Shown in pieces: positions 49,023 to 58,452 of a stretch of DNA of 64,000 bases (positions within the stretch are counted from its first letter, which is position 1; every line of letters starts with the position of its first letter). The DNA is taken from contig DATJBV010000009.1 of NCBI GenBank assembly GCA_035515055.1, positions 132,533-196,532 of the forward strand, given 5' to 3'. The translations under genes and the position numbers were made by a program. The notes beneath the pieces are model-generated. The model saw only the letters and a program-made list of their open reading frames with translations, was not told where the DNA came from and made no database searches. The DNA is from Pollutimonas sp035515055. Its GTDB lineage: Bacteria; Pseudomonadota; Gammaproteobacteria; Burkholderiales; Burkholderiaceae_B.

Positions 49023-51680
49023 TTATCCGACAATGTTGACGAGTTTAGCGGGGACGACGATAACGCGTTTGGGTGGACGTCCCTCCAGGAACTTGTCGGC
49101 TGCTTCATGGGCAAGCGCGACCTGTTCGATTTGCTCTTTGCTGGCGCCATGGGCCACCTTGATCGCCCCGCGTAGTTTGCCATTGATTTGCAGCATGAAT
49201 TCAATCTCGTCGGCGATAAGGGCGGCGTCGTCGACCTTGGGCCAAGGCGCATCGAGCAGGTCGCCAAAAACGGGGCTGTAGCCCAGGTCGTTCCATAACT
49301 GCCACGTAATATGCGGAACCACCGGATACAGCACGCGCAGCAGGATGGAGACAGCTTCGGCCAGGGCCCGTCCCGCCACAGCGGTGTCTGGGAGCTTGGC
49401 CGCTTCCAGTATATTGAGCATTTTCATGCATGTTGAAACGACCGTGTTGTACTGGATGCGCTGGTAATCGTAGTCGGCTTGTTTCAGCAGGCCATGAATT
49501 TCGCGGCGCAAGGTCTTGGCCGCGTTGTCGGCTTGCGTCCAGTCAGGGGCGCCTTCTTGTGCCGCAAGCACCACGGCTTGCTGGTTATAGCAAAAGGTCC
49601 ATAGGCGGCGCAGGAACCGGTGCGAACCGTCGACGCCCGAGTCCGACCACTCGAGGGTTTGTTCCGGCGGGCTGGCGAACATGACGAACAGACGCGCGGT
49701 GTCCGCGCCCATGCTATCGATGAGCGACTGTGGATCGACCCCGTTGTTTTTTGATTTGGACATGGTGCCAATGCCGCCGTACTGCACGGGCGTTCCGTCA
49801 GACAGGCGGGTGGCACCTACGATGGCGCCTTTGGCGTCGTAGGTGTTCTCCACTTCGTCGGGCCAAAAATATTCGACCGCGCCCTGGTCAGTCTTGCGCG
49901 AATAGATGTGATTCAACACCATGCCCTGGCAGAGCAGCCGCGTGAAGGGTTCATCGAACTTGACTAGGCCAAGGTCGCGCATGACACGCGTCCAGAATCG
50001 TGCATACAACAGATGCAGCACGGCGTGCTCGATGCCGCCAATGTACTGATCCATCGGCATCCAGTAATCGTTGCGCTCGTCCACCATGGCCTGGTCGTTG
50101 CCTGGCGAGGTATAGCGCATGAAATACCACGATGAATCGACGAAGGTATCCATCGTATCGGTTTCCCGGCGTGCCGATGTCCCGCACTTCGGGCAATGGC
50201 AGGAGAGGAATCCCTCGTGCTTCGCAAGCGGATTTCCGCTGCCGTCCGGCACGAGGTCGTCCGGTAGGACGACTGGAAGGTCTTTCTCTGGCACGGGCAC
50301 AGGACCACAGTCGGGGCAGTGAATGATGGGGATGGGCGTTCCCCAATAGCGCTGGCGGGAGACGCCCCAGTCGCGCAGGCGCCAGGTGGTCTGTTTCTCG
50401 CCCAGGCCCTGAGCGGCAAGGTCGGTAGCCACAGCGTCCGCGGCTTGCACAGGCGTCAAACCGTCGTACTTGCCCGAATTTACGGTATGGCCGTGTTGCT
50501 TGTCGCCGTACCACTCTTGCCATTGTTCCGTGCTGTAGGTCTTGCCCTCGGCGGCGATGACGTCCTGGATGGGTAATCCGTATTTGCGGGCAAAGGCGAA
50601 GTCGCGCTCGTCGTGGCCAGGTACGCCCATGACGGCGCCATCGCCGTAGGTCATCAGGACATAATTGCCTACCCAGACCTGGATTTGTTCGCCAGTCAGC
50701 GGGTGAGTGACCGACAGCCCCGTGGGCATGCCTTCCTTGTCGCGCGTGGCCAATTCCGCTTCAGTCGTTCCGCCTTGCTTGCATGACTCGATGAAGCCGG
50801 CCAATGCCGGGTTGCCTTGAGCCGCGTGGGTCGCTAACGGATGCTCCGGCGCGACTGCGCAAAAGGTCACGCCCATGATCGTGTCGGCGCGCGTCGTGAA
50901 TACATATAGCCGGCCGTCTTGTATTAGCTTGCCGGCCGTATCGCATATCGTGTGCGGGAACGCGAAGCGCACGCCCTCGCTTTTGCCGATCCAGTTCTCC
51001 TGCATGAGGCGGACGCGTTCGGGCCAGCCAGGCAGGCCGTTCTTGACCTGATCGAGCAATTCTTCCGTGTAGTCGGTGATGCGCAGGTAGTAACCTGGGA
51101 TCTCGCGTTTCTCAACGGGGGCGCCGGAGCGCCATCCACGGCCGTCGATGACTTGTTCGTTGGCGAGCACGGTCTGGTCGACCGGATCCCAATTGACAAC
51201 CTGGGTCTTGCGGTAAGCGATGCCTTTTTCCAGCATCTTCAGGAACAGCCACTGGTTCCACTTGTAGTATTTCGGGTCGCAAGCGCACATTTCGCGCGAC
51301 CAGTCGATCGCGAGCCCCATGGCCTGCATTTGCTTCTTCATGTAGGCAATGTTGTCGTAGGTCCATTTGGCTGGAGGCACCTTCGATTTCATGGCCGCGT
51401 TTTCCGCCGGCATGCCGAACGCGTCCCATCCCATGGGCATTAATACGTTATAGCCGCGCATGCGCAACTGGCGCGCCATCATGTCGTTGATGGTGTAGTT
51501 GCGCACATGGCCCATGTGGAGCTTGCCGCTGGGGTAGGGCAACATCGAACACGCGTAGAACTTGGGCTTGAGCGATCCATCGGCCGCCTTGGCGTATTCG
51601 GTGACGCGGTAGGCGTCGCGCGCTTCCCAGTTCTGGTGAGAGGCTTGTTCTACTGCGGTCGGGCTATAACGTTCCTGCAT
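49023..51680 (-). CDS. leuS: Leucyl-tRNA synthetase LeuS
   Basis: Charges tRNA-Leu. The 885-aa protein is full length. It has the class I HIGH motif (PYPSGKLHMGHVRNY), the KMSKS loop (TMSKSKNNGVD), the CP1 editing domain (about residues 230-430) and zinc-finger-like cysteines CPDCG and CHCPKCG around the ZN-1 region. It starts the minus-strand run leuS-lptE-holA-proA-hemJ-RlmL-like, with gaps of 5-30 bp that suggest one transcript. Confidence 0.97.
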   Translation of the reverse strand: MQERYSPTAVEQASHQNWEARDAYRVTEYAKAADGSLKPKFYACSMLPYPSGKLHMGHVRNYTINDMMARQLRMRGYNVLMPMGWDAFGMPAENAAMKSKVPPAKWTYDNIAYMKKQMQAMGLAIDWSREMCACDPKYYKWNQWLFLKMLEKGIAYRKTQVVNWDPVDQTVLANEQVIDGRGWRSGAPVEKREIPGYYLRITDYTEELLDQVKNGLPGWPERVRLMQENWIGKSEGVRFAFPHTICDTAGKLIQDGRLYVFTTRADTIMGVTFCAVAPEHPLATHAAQGNPALAGFIESCKQGGTTEAELATRDKEGMPTGLSVTHPLTGEQIQVWVGNYVLMTYGDGAVMGVPGHDERDFAFARKYGLPIQDVIAAEGKTYSTEQWQEWYGDKQHGHTVNSGKYDGLTPVQAADAVATDLAAQGLGEKQTTWRLRDWGVSRQRYWGTPIPIIHCPDCGPVPVPEKDLPVVLPDDLVPDGSGNPLAKHEGFLSCHCPKCGTSARRETDTMDTFVDSSWYFMRYTSPGNDQAMVDERNDYWMPMDQYIGGIEHAVLHLLYARFWTRVMRDLGLVKFDEPFTRLLCQGMVLNHIYSRKTDQGAVEYFWPDEVENTYDAKGAIVGATRLSDGTPVQYGGIGTMSKSKNNGVDPQSLIDSMGADTARLFVMFASPPEQTLEWSDSGVDGSHRFLRRLWTFCYNQQAVVLAAQEGAPDWTQADNAAKTLRREIHGLLKQADYDYQRIQYNTVVSTCMKMLNILEAAKLPDTAVAGRALAEAVSILLRVLYPVVPHITWQLWNDLGYSPVFGDLLDAPWPKVDDAALIADEIEFMLQINGKLRGAIKVAHGASKEQIEQVALAHEAADKFLEGRPPKRVIVVPAKLVNIVG

Positions 51681-51765
51681 GAGATCCGTGCTTTATGATG
51701 GGTTGTGCAAACCGTACATTATAGATGCCCCGCGCAAAGGCATTCACATGCAGGGAAGCGGAAAG

Positions 51766-51791
51766 CAAAAAACCCTGCCGAGGCAGGGTTT
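51766..51791 (-). terminator. Rho-independent terminator after rpmG
   Basis: On the minus strand AAACCCTGCC (51782-51791) pairs with GGCAGGGTTT (51770-51779), with a 2-nt loop and a following T run. It closes the rpmB-rpmG unit and separates it from leuS. Confidence 0.9.
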
Positions 51792-51819
51792 ACAAGGCGC
51801 CACTTATATGGGCTGAGGC

Positions 51820-51987
51820 TTATTTAAGCTTCATTTCCTTGTAGTCGACGTGCTTGCGAGCAACGGGATCAAATTTCTTGATCAGCATTTTCTCGGGCAT
51901 GTTGCGTTTGTTCTTGGTGGTCGTGTAGAAGTGACCCGTGCCGGCGGTGGATTCGAGTTTGATCTTCTCGCGTATACCTTTTGCCAT
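51820..51987 (-). CDS. rpmG: Ribosomal protein L33, zinc-free form
   Basis: A 55-aa large-subunit protein: MAKGIREKIKLESTAGTGHF, then FYTTTKNKRNMPEKMLIKKF and the end VDYKEMKLK. It has no Cys pairs, the usual zinc-free L33 of proteobacteria. The start has AAGGAG upstream. rpmB precedes it in the same direction, the standard pairing. Confidence 0.97.
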   Translation of the reverse strand: MAKGIREKIKLESTAGTGHFYTTTKNKRNMPEKMLIKKFDPVARKHVDYKEMKLK

Positions 51988-52021
51988 GTGAAGCTCCTTA
52001 AGGTTAGATCGCTAGAGGCGC

Positions 52022-52261
52022 TTAGGCGCCACGAACGCCACGGGCACGCAAGTCGGCCAGGACGGAGTCGATGCCGTTCTTGTCGATGGTACGCAGTGCG
52101 TTGGTCGAAACACGCAGGCGAACCCAGCGGTTTTCGCTTTCGACCCAGAAACGACGCGATTGCAAGTTAGGTAAAAAGCGACGCTTGGTTTTATTGTTTG
52201 CGTGCGAAACATTGTTGCCCACCATTGGGCCTTTGCCGGTAACTTGGCATACGCGTGCCAT
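52022..52261 (-). CDS. rpmB: Ribosomal protein L28
   Basis: A 79-aa large-subunit protein starting MARVCQVTGKGPMVGNNVSH, with NKTKRRFLPNLQSRRFWVES and the end LADLRARGVRGA, all characteristic of L28. It is first gene of the rpmB-rpmG unit. The promoter is probably in the 110 bp before the MFS gene. Confidence 0.97.
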   Translation of the reverse strand: MARVCQVTGKGPMVGNNVSHANNKTKRRFLPNLQSRRFWVESENRWVRLRVSTNALRTIDKNGIDSVLADLRARGVRGA

Positions 52262-52375
52262 GGTAATACCCCTTGATAATTTGCTTGAGTCGGCCCCGCA
52301 GGTATGGAAAGCGGAAAAAAAGTAATGACCGTGTATCTGTGAAGCCTGACATTCTATAATGTTCAGACAGTTTGA

Positions 52376-53572
52376 TCAAGTCGCTTTGAACGCCATGCGT
52401 CCAAATAACCACGATAAGCAGGCGCACAATGCCAGTGTACCGGTAAGTGGAAGCGCGGATGGTGCTTGCCAAACACTCACAACAAGGCCGGCCGTTGCGC
52501 CGCATAGCATTTGCAACGTGCCCATCAGCGCTGAAGCCACGCCCAGGCGCTTGCCTTGCTGGGTTAGCGCCAACGCGGCGGCATTCGGGTTGACGAAGCC
52601 TTGGCTGGCCATGAAGCCCGTCAAACAGATCATGAGCAGCGGCAGCGTTATGGTCCCGGTCAGGGTAAGCGCGAGCCCAAGTAGTGTCATAAGGGCAAGA
52701 GAGATCTGCGCCCTTTTCAACAATGATTGCGGGCTATGGCGGTTAAGCAGCCGGGCGCTGACTTGCGACGCAATAATAAGCGCGGCCGCATTCACGCCAA
52801 AAAGAAAACCGAAGTATTGCGGATCGACCTGAAAAATTTCGATGAATATTCGCGGCGATCCCGCAATGTACGCGAACATGCCGGCTGAGCCGAAGCCGCC
52901 CGCCAGCGAATAACACATGAACTGTTTATGCCGCAAGAGCGCCAGGTAATTACGCCCGATGATAGCGACGCCCAGCGGAATGACGCGTTGCGGCTTGAGG
53001 CTTTCCCGCATGGTGATAATGACCGCAAGTAGAAGGACGCCGCCGCAACCCGCCATGATGCCGAAAATCCAGCGCCAATTGGCGAATACCAACACTTGGC
53101 CGCCCAGGATGGGCGCGAGTATGGGGGTCACTCCCATGACGAGCAGGAGTACCGATAACGCCTTCGACGCGTCGCGCGTATCGAAGTTGTCCCGGATGAC
53201 GGCACGGGGAATGACCAGGCCGGCGGCGCCGCCGAATGCCTGGGCGACACGCCACCAGGTCAGGTGTTCGATATTCGTGGTGAATGCGCAGCCAATCGAT
53301 GCGCCAATGAAGATAATCAGGCCCGCGATCAACGGCTTCTTGCGACCGTAACGGTCGGCGAAAGGGCCATAGAACAGCTGGGCCATCGCCAGCCCGAACA
53401 AATAGCCGGCAAGCGTGCGTTCCACATGGCCCGGCGTCGTGCCCAGGCCGTGTGCAATAGCCGGGAAGGCCGGCAGGTACATGTCGATCGCGAGCGGGCC
53501 CAGTGCCGTGAGCAGGCCCATGAGAAACAGCCAGCGGGGTATGGCGACTAGAGGTTGGTATTCTTGGGGCAT
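52376..53572 (-). CDS. MFS drug-resistance transporter, Bcr/CflA family
   Basis: A 398-aa, 12-span proton-coupled exporter. The family motif A region (FADRYGRKKPLIAG after TM2, with YGPFADRYGRK) and the opening ALGPLAIDMYLPAFPAIAHGLG are typical of the Bcr/CflA subgroup associated with export of bicyclomycin, chloramphenicol or sulfathiazole. The actual substrate is unknown. It is divergent from cfa. Confidence 0.88.
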   Translation of the reverse strand: MPQEYQPLVAIPRWLFLMGLLTALGPLAIDMYLPAFPAIAHGLGTTPGHVERTLAGYLFGLAMAQLFYGPFADRYGRKKPLIAGLIIFIGASIGCAFTTNIEHLTWWRVAQAFGGAAGLVIPRAVIRDNFDTRDASKALSVLLLVMGVTPILAPILGGQVLVFANWRWIFGIMAGCGGVLLLAVIITMRESLKPQRVIPLGVAIIGRNYLALLRHKQFMCYSLAGGFGSAGMFAYIAGSPRIFIEIFQVDPQYFGFLFGVNAAALIIASQVSARLLNRHSPQSLLKRAQISLALMTLLGLALTLTGTITLPLLMICLTGFMASQGFVNPNAAALALTQQGKRLGVASALMGTLQMLCGATAGLVVSVWQAPSALPLTGTLALCACLSWLFGRMAFKAT

Positions 53573-53689
53573 GTATGGCGGCTGACGATATCGGTCTGAA
53601 TCTTAGCATGGGGACCACAGCGCATTTCCTTCCCGGGCGATCTATGGCACTATTTTTGCTCACGCACGTTTTGTTATGAGGAGTCGATC

Positions 53690-54943
53690 TTGAGCTCGGT
53701 CTTGGCTATCGTGGAAAACAAGCTGGCGTCGCTACCTTTGCCCGTGCAATTGGTCATGCCTGACGGTCAAATTCAGGGCGTTGCTGGTGCGAATATACGC
53801 CTGGTCATCAAGGACAAGTCGGTATTGGCCAATCTTGCCGCTGGGCAAGTGGGCCAGTTAGGCGAAGACTACGTCGAAGGAAAGTTCGATGTCGACGGAT
53901 CGATGCGCGACCTGATGCGGCTGGCTGCCGCTATTCTGCCTGGGTCGCCTATCGAAGCGGCGCGTGTGGGGCGCCTCACCGAACTTATACGGCGGCTCCT
54001 TTCCGTCTGGCGTCACTCCGTCGAACGGGACGCGCGCCAGGTGCAGTTTCATTATGACTTATCGGATGATTTTTACGCGTTATGGCTCGATCCCCGGCGC
54101 GTCTATTCCTGCGCCTATTTCCGAACGCCGGAATTAACCATCGCCCAGGCTCAGGAGGCCAAGCTGGACCACATCTGCCGCAAGCTTCGCCTGGCCCGCG
54201 GCGAGCGCTTTCTGGATGTGGGCGCGGGCTGGGGTGGGTTACTCCTTTGGGCCGCCGAGAATTACGGAGTGGATGCCACGGGGATCACGCTGTCTCGAAA
54301 CCAACACGCACACGTCAACCGCCTGATTGCCGAAAAAGGCTTAAGCGGGCGTGTGCGTATGGAACTACTGGATTATCGCAAGCTCGACACCGCGCGACCG
54401 TACGACAAGATCGCGTCCGTAGGCATGTTCGAGCACGTCGGACGTGCGCAACTAGGCCAGTATTTCGCCACCTTGAACCGGCTGGTAAGGCCAGGCGGCC
54501 TTATCTTGAATCACGGCATTACGGCGGGGGGTGTCGACAATGCCGAGCTGGGCGCCGGCATGGGCGAATTCATCGAAAAATACATTTTCCCCGGTGGCGA
54601 ACTTACTCATATCAGCCATGTCTTGGGCCGTCTTGCGGAAGGCGGGCTCGAAGATGTGGACGTGGAGAACCTGCGGCCCCACTACGCACGTACTCTGTGG
54701 GCCTGGAGCGACGCGCTGGAAGCGCAGCTTCCCCAGGCCCGCCTGACCTTGCCCGGTGACCAGGGCGAACGTGCGCTGCGTGCCTACCGCATGTACCTGG
54801 CGGGATGCGCCATGGGCTTCGAACACGGATGGATCGCGTTGCATCAAATCTTGGCCCAGCCCCGCACGCACGGACGGCATGACGAACTGAATTTCCCGCC
54901 CGATCTTTCCTACCCATGGCGGCGTGATTACATGTACGAATAG
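53690..54943 (+). CDS. cfa: Cyclopropane-fatty-acyl-phospholipid synthase
   Basis: SAM-dependent enzyme that adds a methylene bridge to unsaturated acyl chains of membrane lipids. The 417-aa protein has the N-terminal SCP2-like lipid domain and the catalytic domain with FLDVGAGWGGLLLW (SAM site), DATGITLSRNQ, SVGMFEHVG and the GGELTHISHVLG region. The start is a TTG at 53690: ATGAGGAG lies just upstream at a good distance and no ATG is better placed. Uses SAM made by metK. Stress or stationary-phase expression is usual in the family. Confidence 0.9.
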   Translation: MSSVLAIVENKLASLPLPVQLVMPDGQIQGVAGANIRLVIKDKSVLANLAAGQVGQLGEDYVEGKFDVDGSMRDLMRLAAAILPGSPIEAARVGRLTELIRRLLSVWRHSVERDARQVQFHYDLSDDFYALWLDPRRVYSCAYFRTPELTIAQAQEAKLDHICRKLRLARGERFLDVGAGWGGLLLWAAENYGVDATGITLSRNQHAHVNRLIAEKGLSGRVRMELLDYRKLDTARPYDKIASVGMFEHVGRAQLGQYFATLNRLVRPGGLILNHGITAGGVDNAELGAGMGEFIEKYIFPGGELTHISHVLGRLAEGGLEDVDVENLRPHYARTLWAWSDALEAQLPQARLTLPGDQGERALRAYRMYLAGCAMGFEHGWIALHQILAQPRTHGRHDELNFPPDLSYPWRRDYMYE

Positions 54944-55187
54944 CTGACCGGGATAGTACCGGGTTTCATTTGCCGTCAATTTCTCGTAAACTGCTGCCAA
55001 CCTAACGGTTTAAGTCAATCCTGGCGTATGGTGGGTCACCCGGCCCCATTACCTGTCAACGAGTTTTTTTAACTCATCTCGCTAGTTCGGTCTGTATCGG
55101 CGGCCATCCGTCTTCCGCACACCCCCTTAGCCCTGGCGCATTGGTCAACAACCATGTGCGTCCATGCAACTTAGGAGGCAAACAGCC

Positions 55188-56252
55188 ATGTCCACTCGTG
55201 TGAACCCTTCACATATAACGTTTCTCTCGAACGTTCCCTCGCGATTCACCCGAATCGCCCTTGGTCTCAGTCTGGCGACTGTACTCTTCGGCGCTACTGG
55301 TTTGGCCAGCACGGCGAGCGCCGCGGAAAATCCCAAATGCGAAATCGATCGTCCGATCAAATTCGGCGGCATGAACTGGGAATCCAATCTGGTCCTGGTC
55401 GAAGTCGAACGTTTCATTGCAGAAAATGGCTACGGCTGTAAGTCGGAGGTTTTACCCGTCGAAACGCTCCCGGCCCTTGCCGCCCTCGAGCGCGGCGACC
55501 TTGACGTCAATACCGAAATCTGGTTGAACAGTGTGGCCGATCCCTGGGCCAAGGCCGAAGCCTCGGGGAAAGTAAAACGCATCGGCGATATTTATATGGG
55601 CGGGGAAGCCTGGTTCATTCCTCGATATACGGCCGAGCGTCTTCCCGACCTCAAGTCCGCGGCCGACTTGCCAAAATTCAAGGATGAGTTCAAGGATCCC
55701 GAAGAACCCAGCAAGGGCCGCTTCTATGGGTGCCCGGCGGGTTGGGGCTGTGAGGTTGTCAGCGGCAACCTGTTCAAGGCACTAAACCTGGACGATTCCT
55801 TCACCTTGTTTTCTCCCGGTACCGGCGCCACCCAGAAAGCCGCATTGACCGCGGCCTATAACCGCAAAGAAAACATGGCGTTCTATTACTGGTATCCCAC
55901 GCCACTCGTCGGGTCGATGGATCTGGTCAAACTCGAACTGCCCGCGTACGACAAGGCCAAGCATACGTGCCTGACGGATCCCGAATGCGCCAACCCGGAG
56001 CCCACCGCCTATCCGGACAACCCGGTATTCACCGCCGTCACAACCAAATTTACCCAAGACGCCCCTGAACTGACTAAATTCCTGGGAAATGTGTCCGTTC
56101 CATTGCCCGTCATGGACAAGGTCATGGCGCACATGGAAGAGACCGAAGGCGAACCGGCTGACGTCGCCAAGTGGTTTCTGCAAAATGAAGGCGATATTTG
56201 GGGCAAGTGGTTGCCGGCCGATGTCGCCACACGCGTAAAAGCAGCTCTTTAG
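55188..56252 (+). CDS. ProX-like glycine betaine/choline-type substrate-binding protein
   Basis: A 354-aa periplasmic binding protein of the OpuAC/ProX group. Signal peptide to about residue 45 (ASTASAAEN). The conserved N-terminal segment IKFGGMNWESNLVLVE and later WYPTPLVGS belong to the family that binds quaternary amines in an aromatic cage. Several paired cysteines (GCPAGWGCEVV, CLTDPECANP) are present. Strong Shine-Dalgarno TAGGAGG sets the start at 55188. A permease and ATPase follow. An osmoprotectant role is likely; glycine betaine, choline or proline betaine cannot be separated. Confidence 0.87.
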   Translation: MSTRVNPSHITFLSNVPSRFTRIALGLSLATVLFGATGLASTASAAENPKCEIDRPIKFGGMNWESNLVLVEVERFIAENGYGCKSEVLPVETLPALAALERGDLDVNTEIWLNSVADPWAKAEASGKVKRIGDIYMGGEAWFIPRYTAERLPDLKSAADLPKFKDEFKDPEEPSKGRFYGCPAGWGCEVVSGNLFKALNLDDSFTLFSPGTGATQKAALTAAYNRKENMAFYYWYPTPLVGSMDLVKLELPAYDKAKHTCLTDPECANPEPTAYPDNPVFTAVTTKFTQDAPELTKFLGNVSVPLPVMDKVMAHMEETEGEPADVAKWFLQNEGDIWGKWLPADVATRVKAAL

Positions 56253-56309
56253 CATTCGTGACTGAAGGCCTCTTCGAGGCCGTCCGGGTCGACACTCGGC
56301 AAGTCATCC

Positions 56310-56338
56310 GGCGGCGAACCACAAGTTCGCCGCCTTTT
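56310..56338 (+). terminator. Intercistronic hairpin between binding protein and permease
   Basis: GGCGGCGAA (56310-56318) pairs with TTCGCCGCC (56326-56334), 7-nt loop, then TTTTCGAATTTT. Probably a partial terminator or 3' stabiliser that makes the binding protein more abundant than the rest of the transporter. Confidence 0.65.
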
Positions 56339-56360
56339 CGAATTTTATGGAGTTGGATTT

Positions 56361-57212
56361 ATGTTTCCCGAAATTATTGCCCCGCGCGCTTTGCGCGCCC
56401 CCATCGACGGCTTCGTCGGTAACATCGTAAGCAACTATTCAGAACTGCTGCGTTCGCTCACGCAGCCACTGCTCGACCTCTTGATCTGGATGGATCAGGT
56501 CCTGCGGTATTCCCCTTGGTGGACTGTCATCTTCGCCATCATGGGTTTGGCCTGGCTAGCCAGTCGCCGTATCGGTTTCTCGTTGATCATAGGCGGCATG
56601 CTATGCATGATAGGCGTGATCGGCCTGTGGGATGCCGCCATGCAAACCCTGTCGCTCATGATCGTCGCGGTACTTATATCCGTTGCCATCGGCATACCCC
56701 TGGGCATCATGATGGCAAGCTTGAAATGGCTGCGCACCATCATGCTACCCGTCCTCGACGTCATGCAAACCATGCCCAGCTTCGTCTACCTCATACCGGT
56801 CGTCATGCTGTTCAATTTGGGCAAGATCGCGGCGATCATCGCCACGGTTATTTATGCCGTGCCGCCCGTCATCCGCCTGACCGATCTCGGTATTCGTCTG
56901 GTGGACTCCGAAGTGCTTGAAGCCTCTCGCGCATTCGGTGCCAACCGCACAAAACAGCTGTTTGGCGTACAGCTGCCGCTGGCCATGCCTAATATCATGG
57001 CGGGTATCAATCAGACGACCATGATGGCCCTGGCCATGGTGGTCATTGCGTCCATGATAGGGGTGCGCGGCCTGGGTTACGAGGTGCTGCAGGGAATCAA
57101 CCGCCTTCAGGTGGGCCGCGGTGTGCTGGCGGGCCTGGGTATTGTGATACTTGCGATTGTCTTTGACCGCATCACGCAGGCGTTCGGTCAACGTCAGCAT
57201 AAGGGAGCCTGA
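56361..57212 (+). CDS. ProW-like ABC transporter permease
   Basis: A 283-aa inner-membrane permease of the quaternary-amine importer with about six spans. The conserved EAA loop is in EASRAFGANRTKQLFGVQLPLAMPNI, described by its position near residues 190-215. GGAG lies 11 bases before the ATG at 56361. The ATPase follows with a 1-bp gap, so co-expression is certain. Confidence 0.9.
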   Translation: MFPEIIAPRALRAPIDGFVGNIVSNYSELLRSLTQPLLDLLIWMDQVLRYSPWWTVIFAIMGLAWLASRRIGFSLIIGGMLCMIGVIGLWDAAMQTLSLMIVAVLISVAIGIPLGIMMASLKWLRTIMLPVLDVMQTMPSFVYLIPVVMLFNLGKIAAIIATVIYAVPPVIRLTDLGIRLVDSEVLEASRAFGANRTKQLFGVQLPLAMPNIMAGINQTTMMALAMVVIASMIGVRGLGYEVLQGINRLQVGRGVLAGLGIVILAIVFDRITQAFGQRQHKGA

Positions 57213-57213
57213 T

Positions 57214-58443
57214 ATGACCAAAATTGAAGTGCGCAATATTTTCAAGATATTCGGCCCTCGCCCCGAACGCTGGCTCGATAAGGTGCGCGGCGGCATCAGC
57301 AAGGAAGACTTGTTGGCGCAGACCGGCCACACGCTGGGGCTGCGCGATATCAGCCTCTCTATTGAAGAAGGCAGTATTTATGTGATTATGGGATTGTCGG
57401 GGTCCGGAAAGTCCACCCTGATCCGCCACTTCAATCGGCTCATCGAACCTAGCGCCGGTCAGATACTGGTCGACGGAGTCGACGTTGTTACGCTGGGAAA
57501 GTCCGCACTGGAGAAGTTCCGGCAGCAAAAAATGAGCATGGTGTTCCAGCGCTTCGGGCTCTTTCCCCACCGAACGGTCATTGAAAATGTCGCCTATGGA
57601 TTGAAAGTACAGGGCGTCGGCAAGGAGGAGCGCCGCAAACGCGCACAGCATTGGCTCGAGCAAGTTGGGCTGGTGGGCTTGGGGAACCAGTACCCCCATC
57701 AGCTTTCCGGCGGTATGCAACAACGTGTTGGATTGGCGCGAGCATTGGCCACCGACGCGGAAATTCTCTTGATGGACGAAGCGTTTTCGGCGCTCGATCC
57801 CCTGATACGCCGCGAGATGCAGGATCAGTTGCTGCAATTGCAGGCGCAATTGAACAAGACCATCGTCTTTATCACGCACGATCTCGATGAGGCGCTGCGA
57901 CTTGGTAACCGTATTGCCATCCTGAAGGGCGGCGAGCTCGTCCAGGAAGGCACGCCGGAAGATATCCTGCTGGCGCCGGCCGATGATTACGTGCAGTCAT
58001 TTCTGCAGGACGTTAACCGGGGCAAGGTGTTGAATGCGGCACATGCGTGCAACGAACCGTCATTGACGCTGACCATGCGTTCCCGTCCAAGCCACGCCAT
58101 GGAACGCATGGCAGCCATGCGTTTCAACTACACGGCGGTATTGGACGGCAAGCGTCTGGCCGGAATAATTACCAGGACCGCGGCCGACCGTGCCATGCGC
58201 GACGGCGCGCGAGATATAGCCCGCTATATCGAGGATATGGCGTCGGTTCCCGCAACGGCTGGTCTGGATGAGGTACTCGGACGCATGCTTCGGAGCACGG
58301 AACCCTTGGCGGTGACGGGTGAAAACGATGAGTTTCTGGGGATGTTGTCGCGTAGCAAGGTTGTTGAATTGGTGACGCCCGCGATCGAAGGTGCTCCGGA
58401 CGAAGCTGAAGCCACGCCCCCGGCTATGGCGTCGGCGGCCTGA
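57214..58443 (+). CDS. ProV-like ABC transporter ATPase with CBS domains
   Basis: A 409-aa ATPase of the osmoprotectant importer. Walker A MGLSGSGKSTLIRHF, signature LSGGMQQRVGLARAL, Walker B ILLMDEAFSALDP and the H-loop ITHDLDEALRLG; then a C-terminal region with two CBS-like repeats that in ProV/OpuA senses ionic strength. The start is ATG 57214, with AAGGGAG upstream; the frame is open further but overlaps the permease. The last 25 residues are Ala/Glu/Pro-rich. Confidence 0.92.
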   Translation: MTKIEVRNIFKIFGPRPERWLDKVRGGISKEDLLAQTGHTLGLRDISLSIEEGSIYVIMGLSGSGKSTLIRHFNRLIEPSAGQILVDGVDVVTLGKSALEKFRQQKMSMVFQRFGLFPHRTVIENVAYGLKVQGVGKEERRKRAQHWLEQVGLVGLGNQYPHQLSGGMQQRVGLARALATDAEILLMDEAFSALDPLIRREMQDQLLQLQAQLNKTIVFITHDLDEALRLGNRIAILKGGELVQEGTPEDILLAPADDYVQSFLQDVNRGKVLNAAHACNEPSLTLTMRSRPSHAMERMAAMRFNYTAVLDGKRLAGIITRTAADRAMRDGARDIARYIEDMASVPATAGLDEVLGRMLRSTEPLAVTGENDEFLGMLSRSKVVELVTPAIEGAPDEAEATPPAMASAA

Positions 58444-58452
58444 AGAAACATC

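Noticed and set aside
54950..55187. Leader before the betaine-binding protein as a riboswitch
   Set aside because: Only a weak GAGTT/AACTC hairpin around a T run was found; no known riboswitch motif was recognised.
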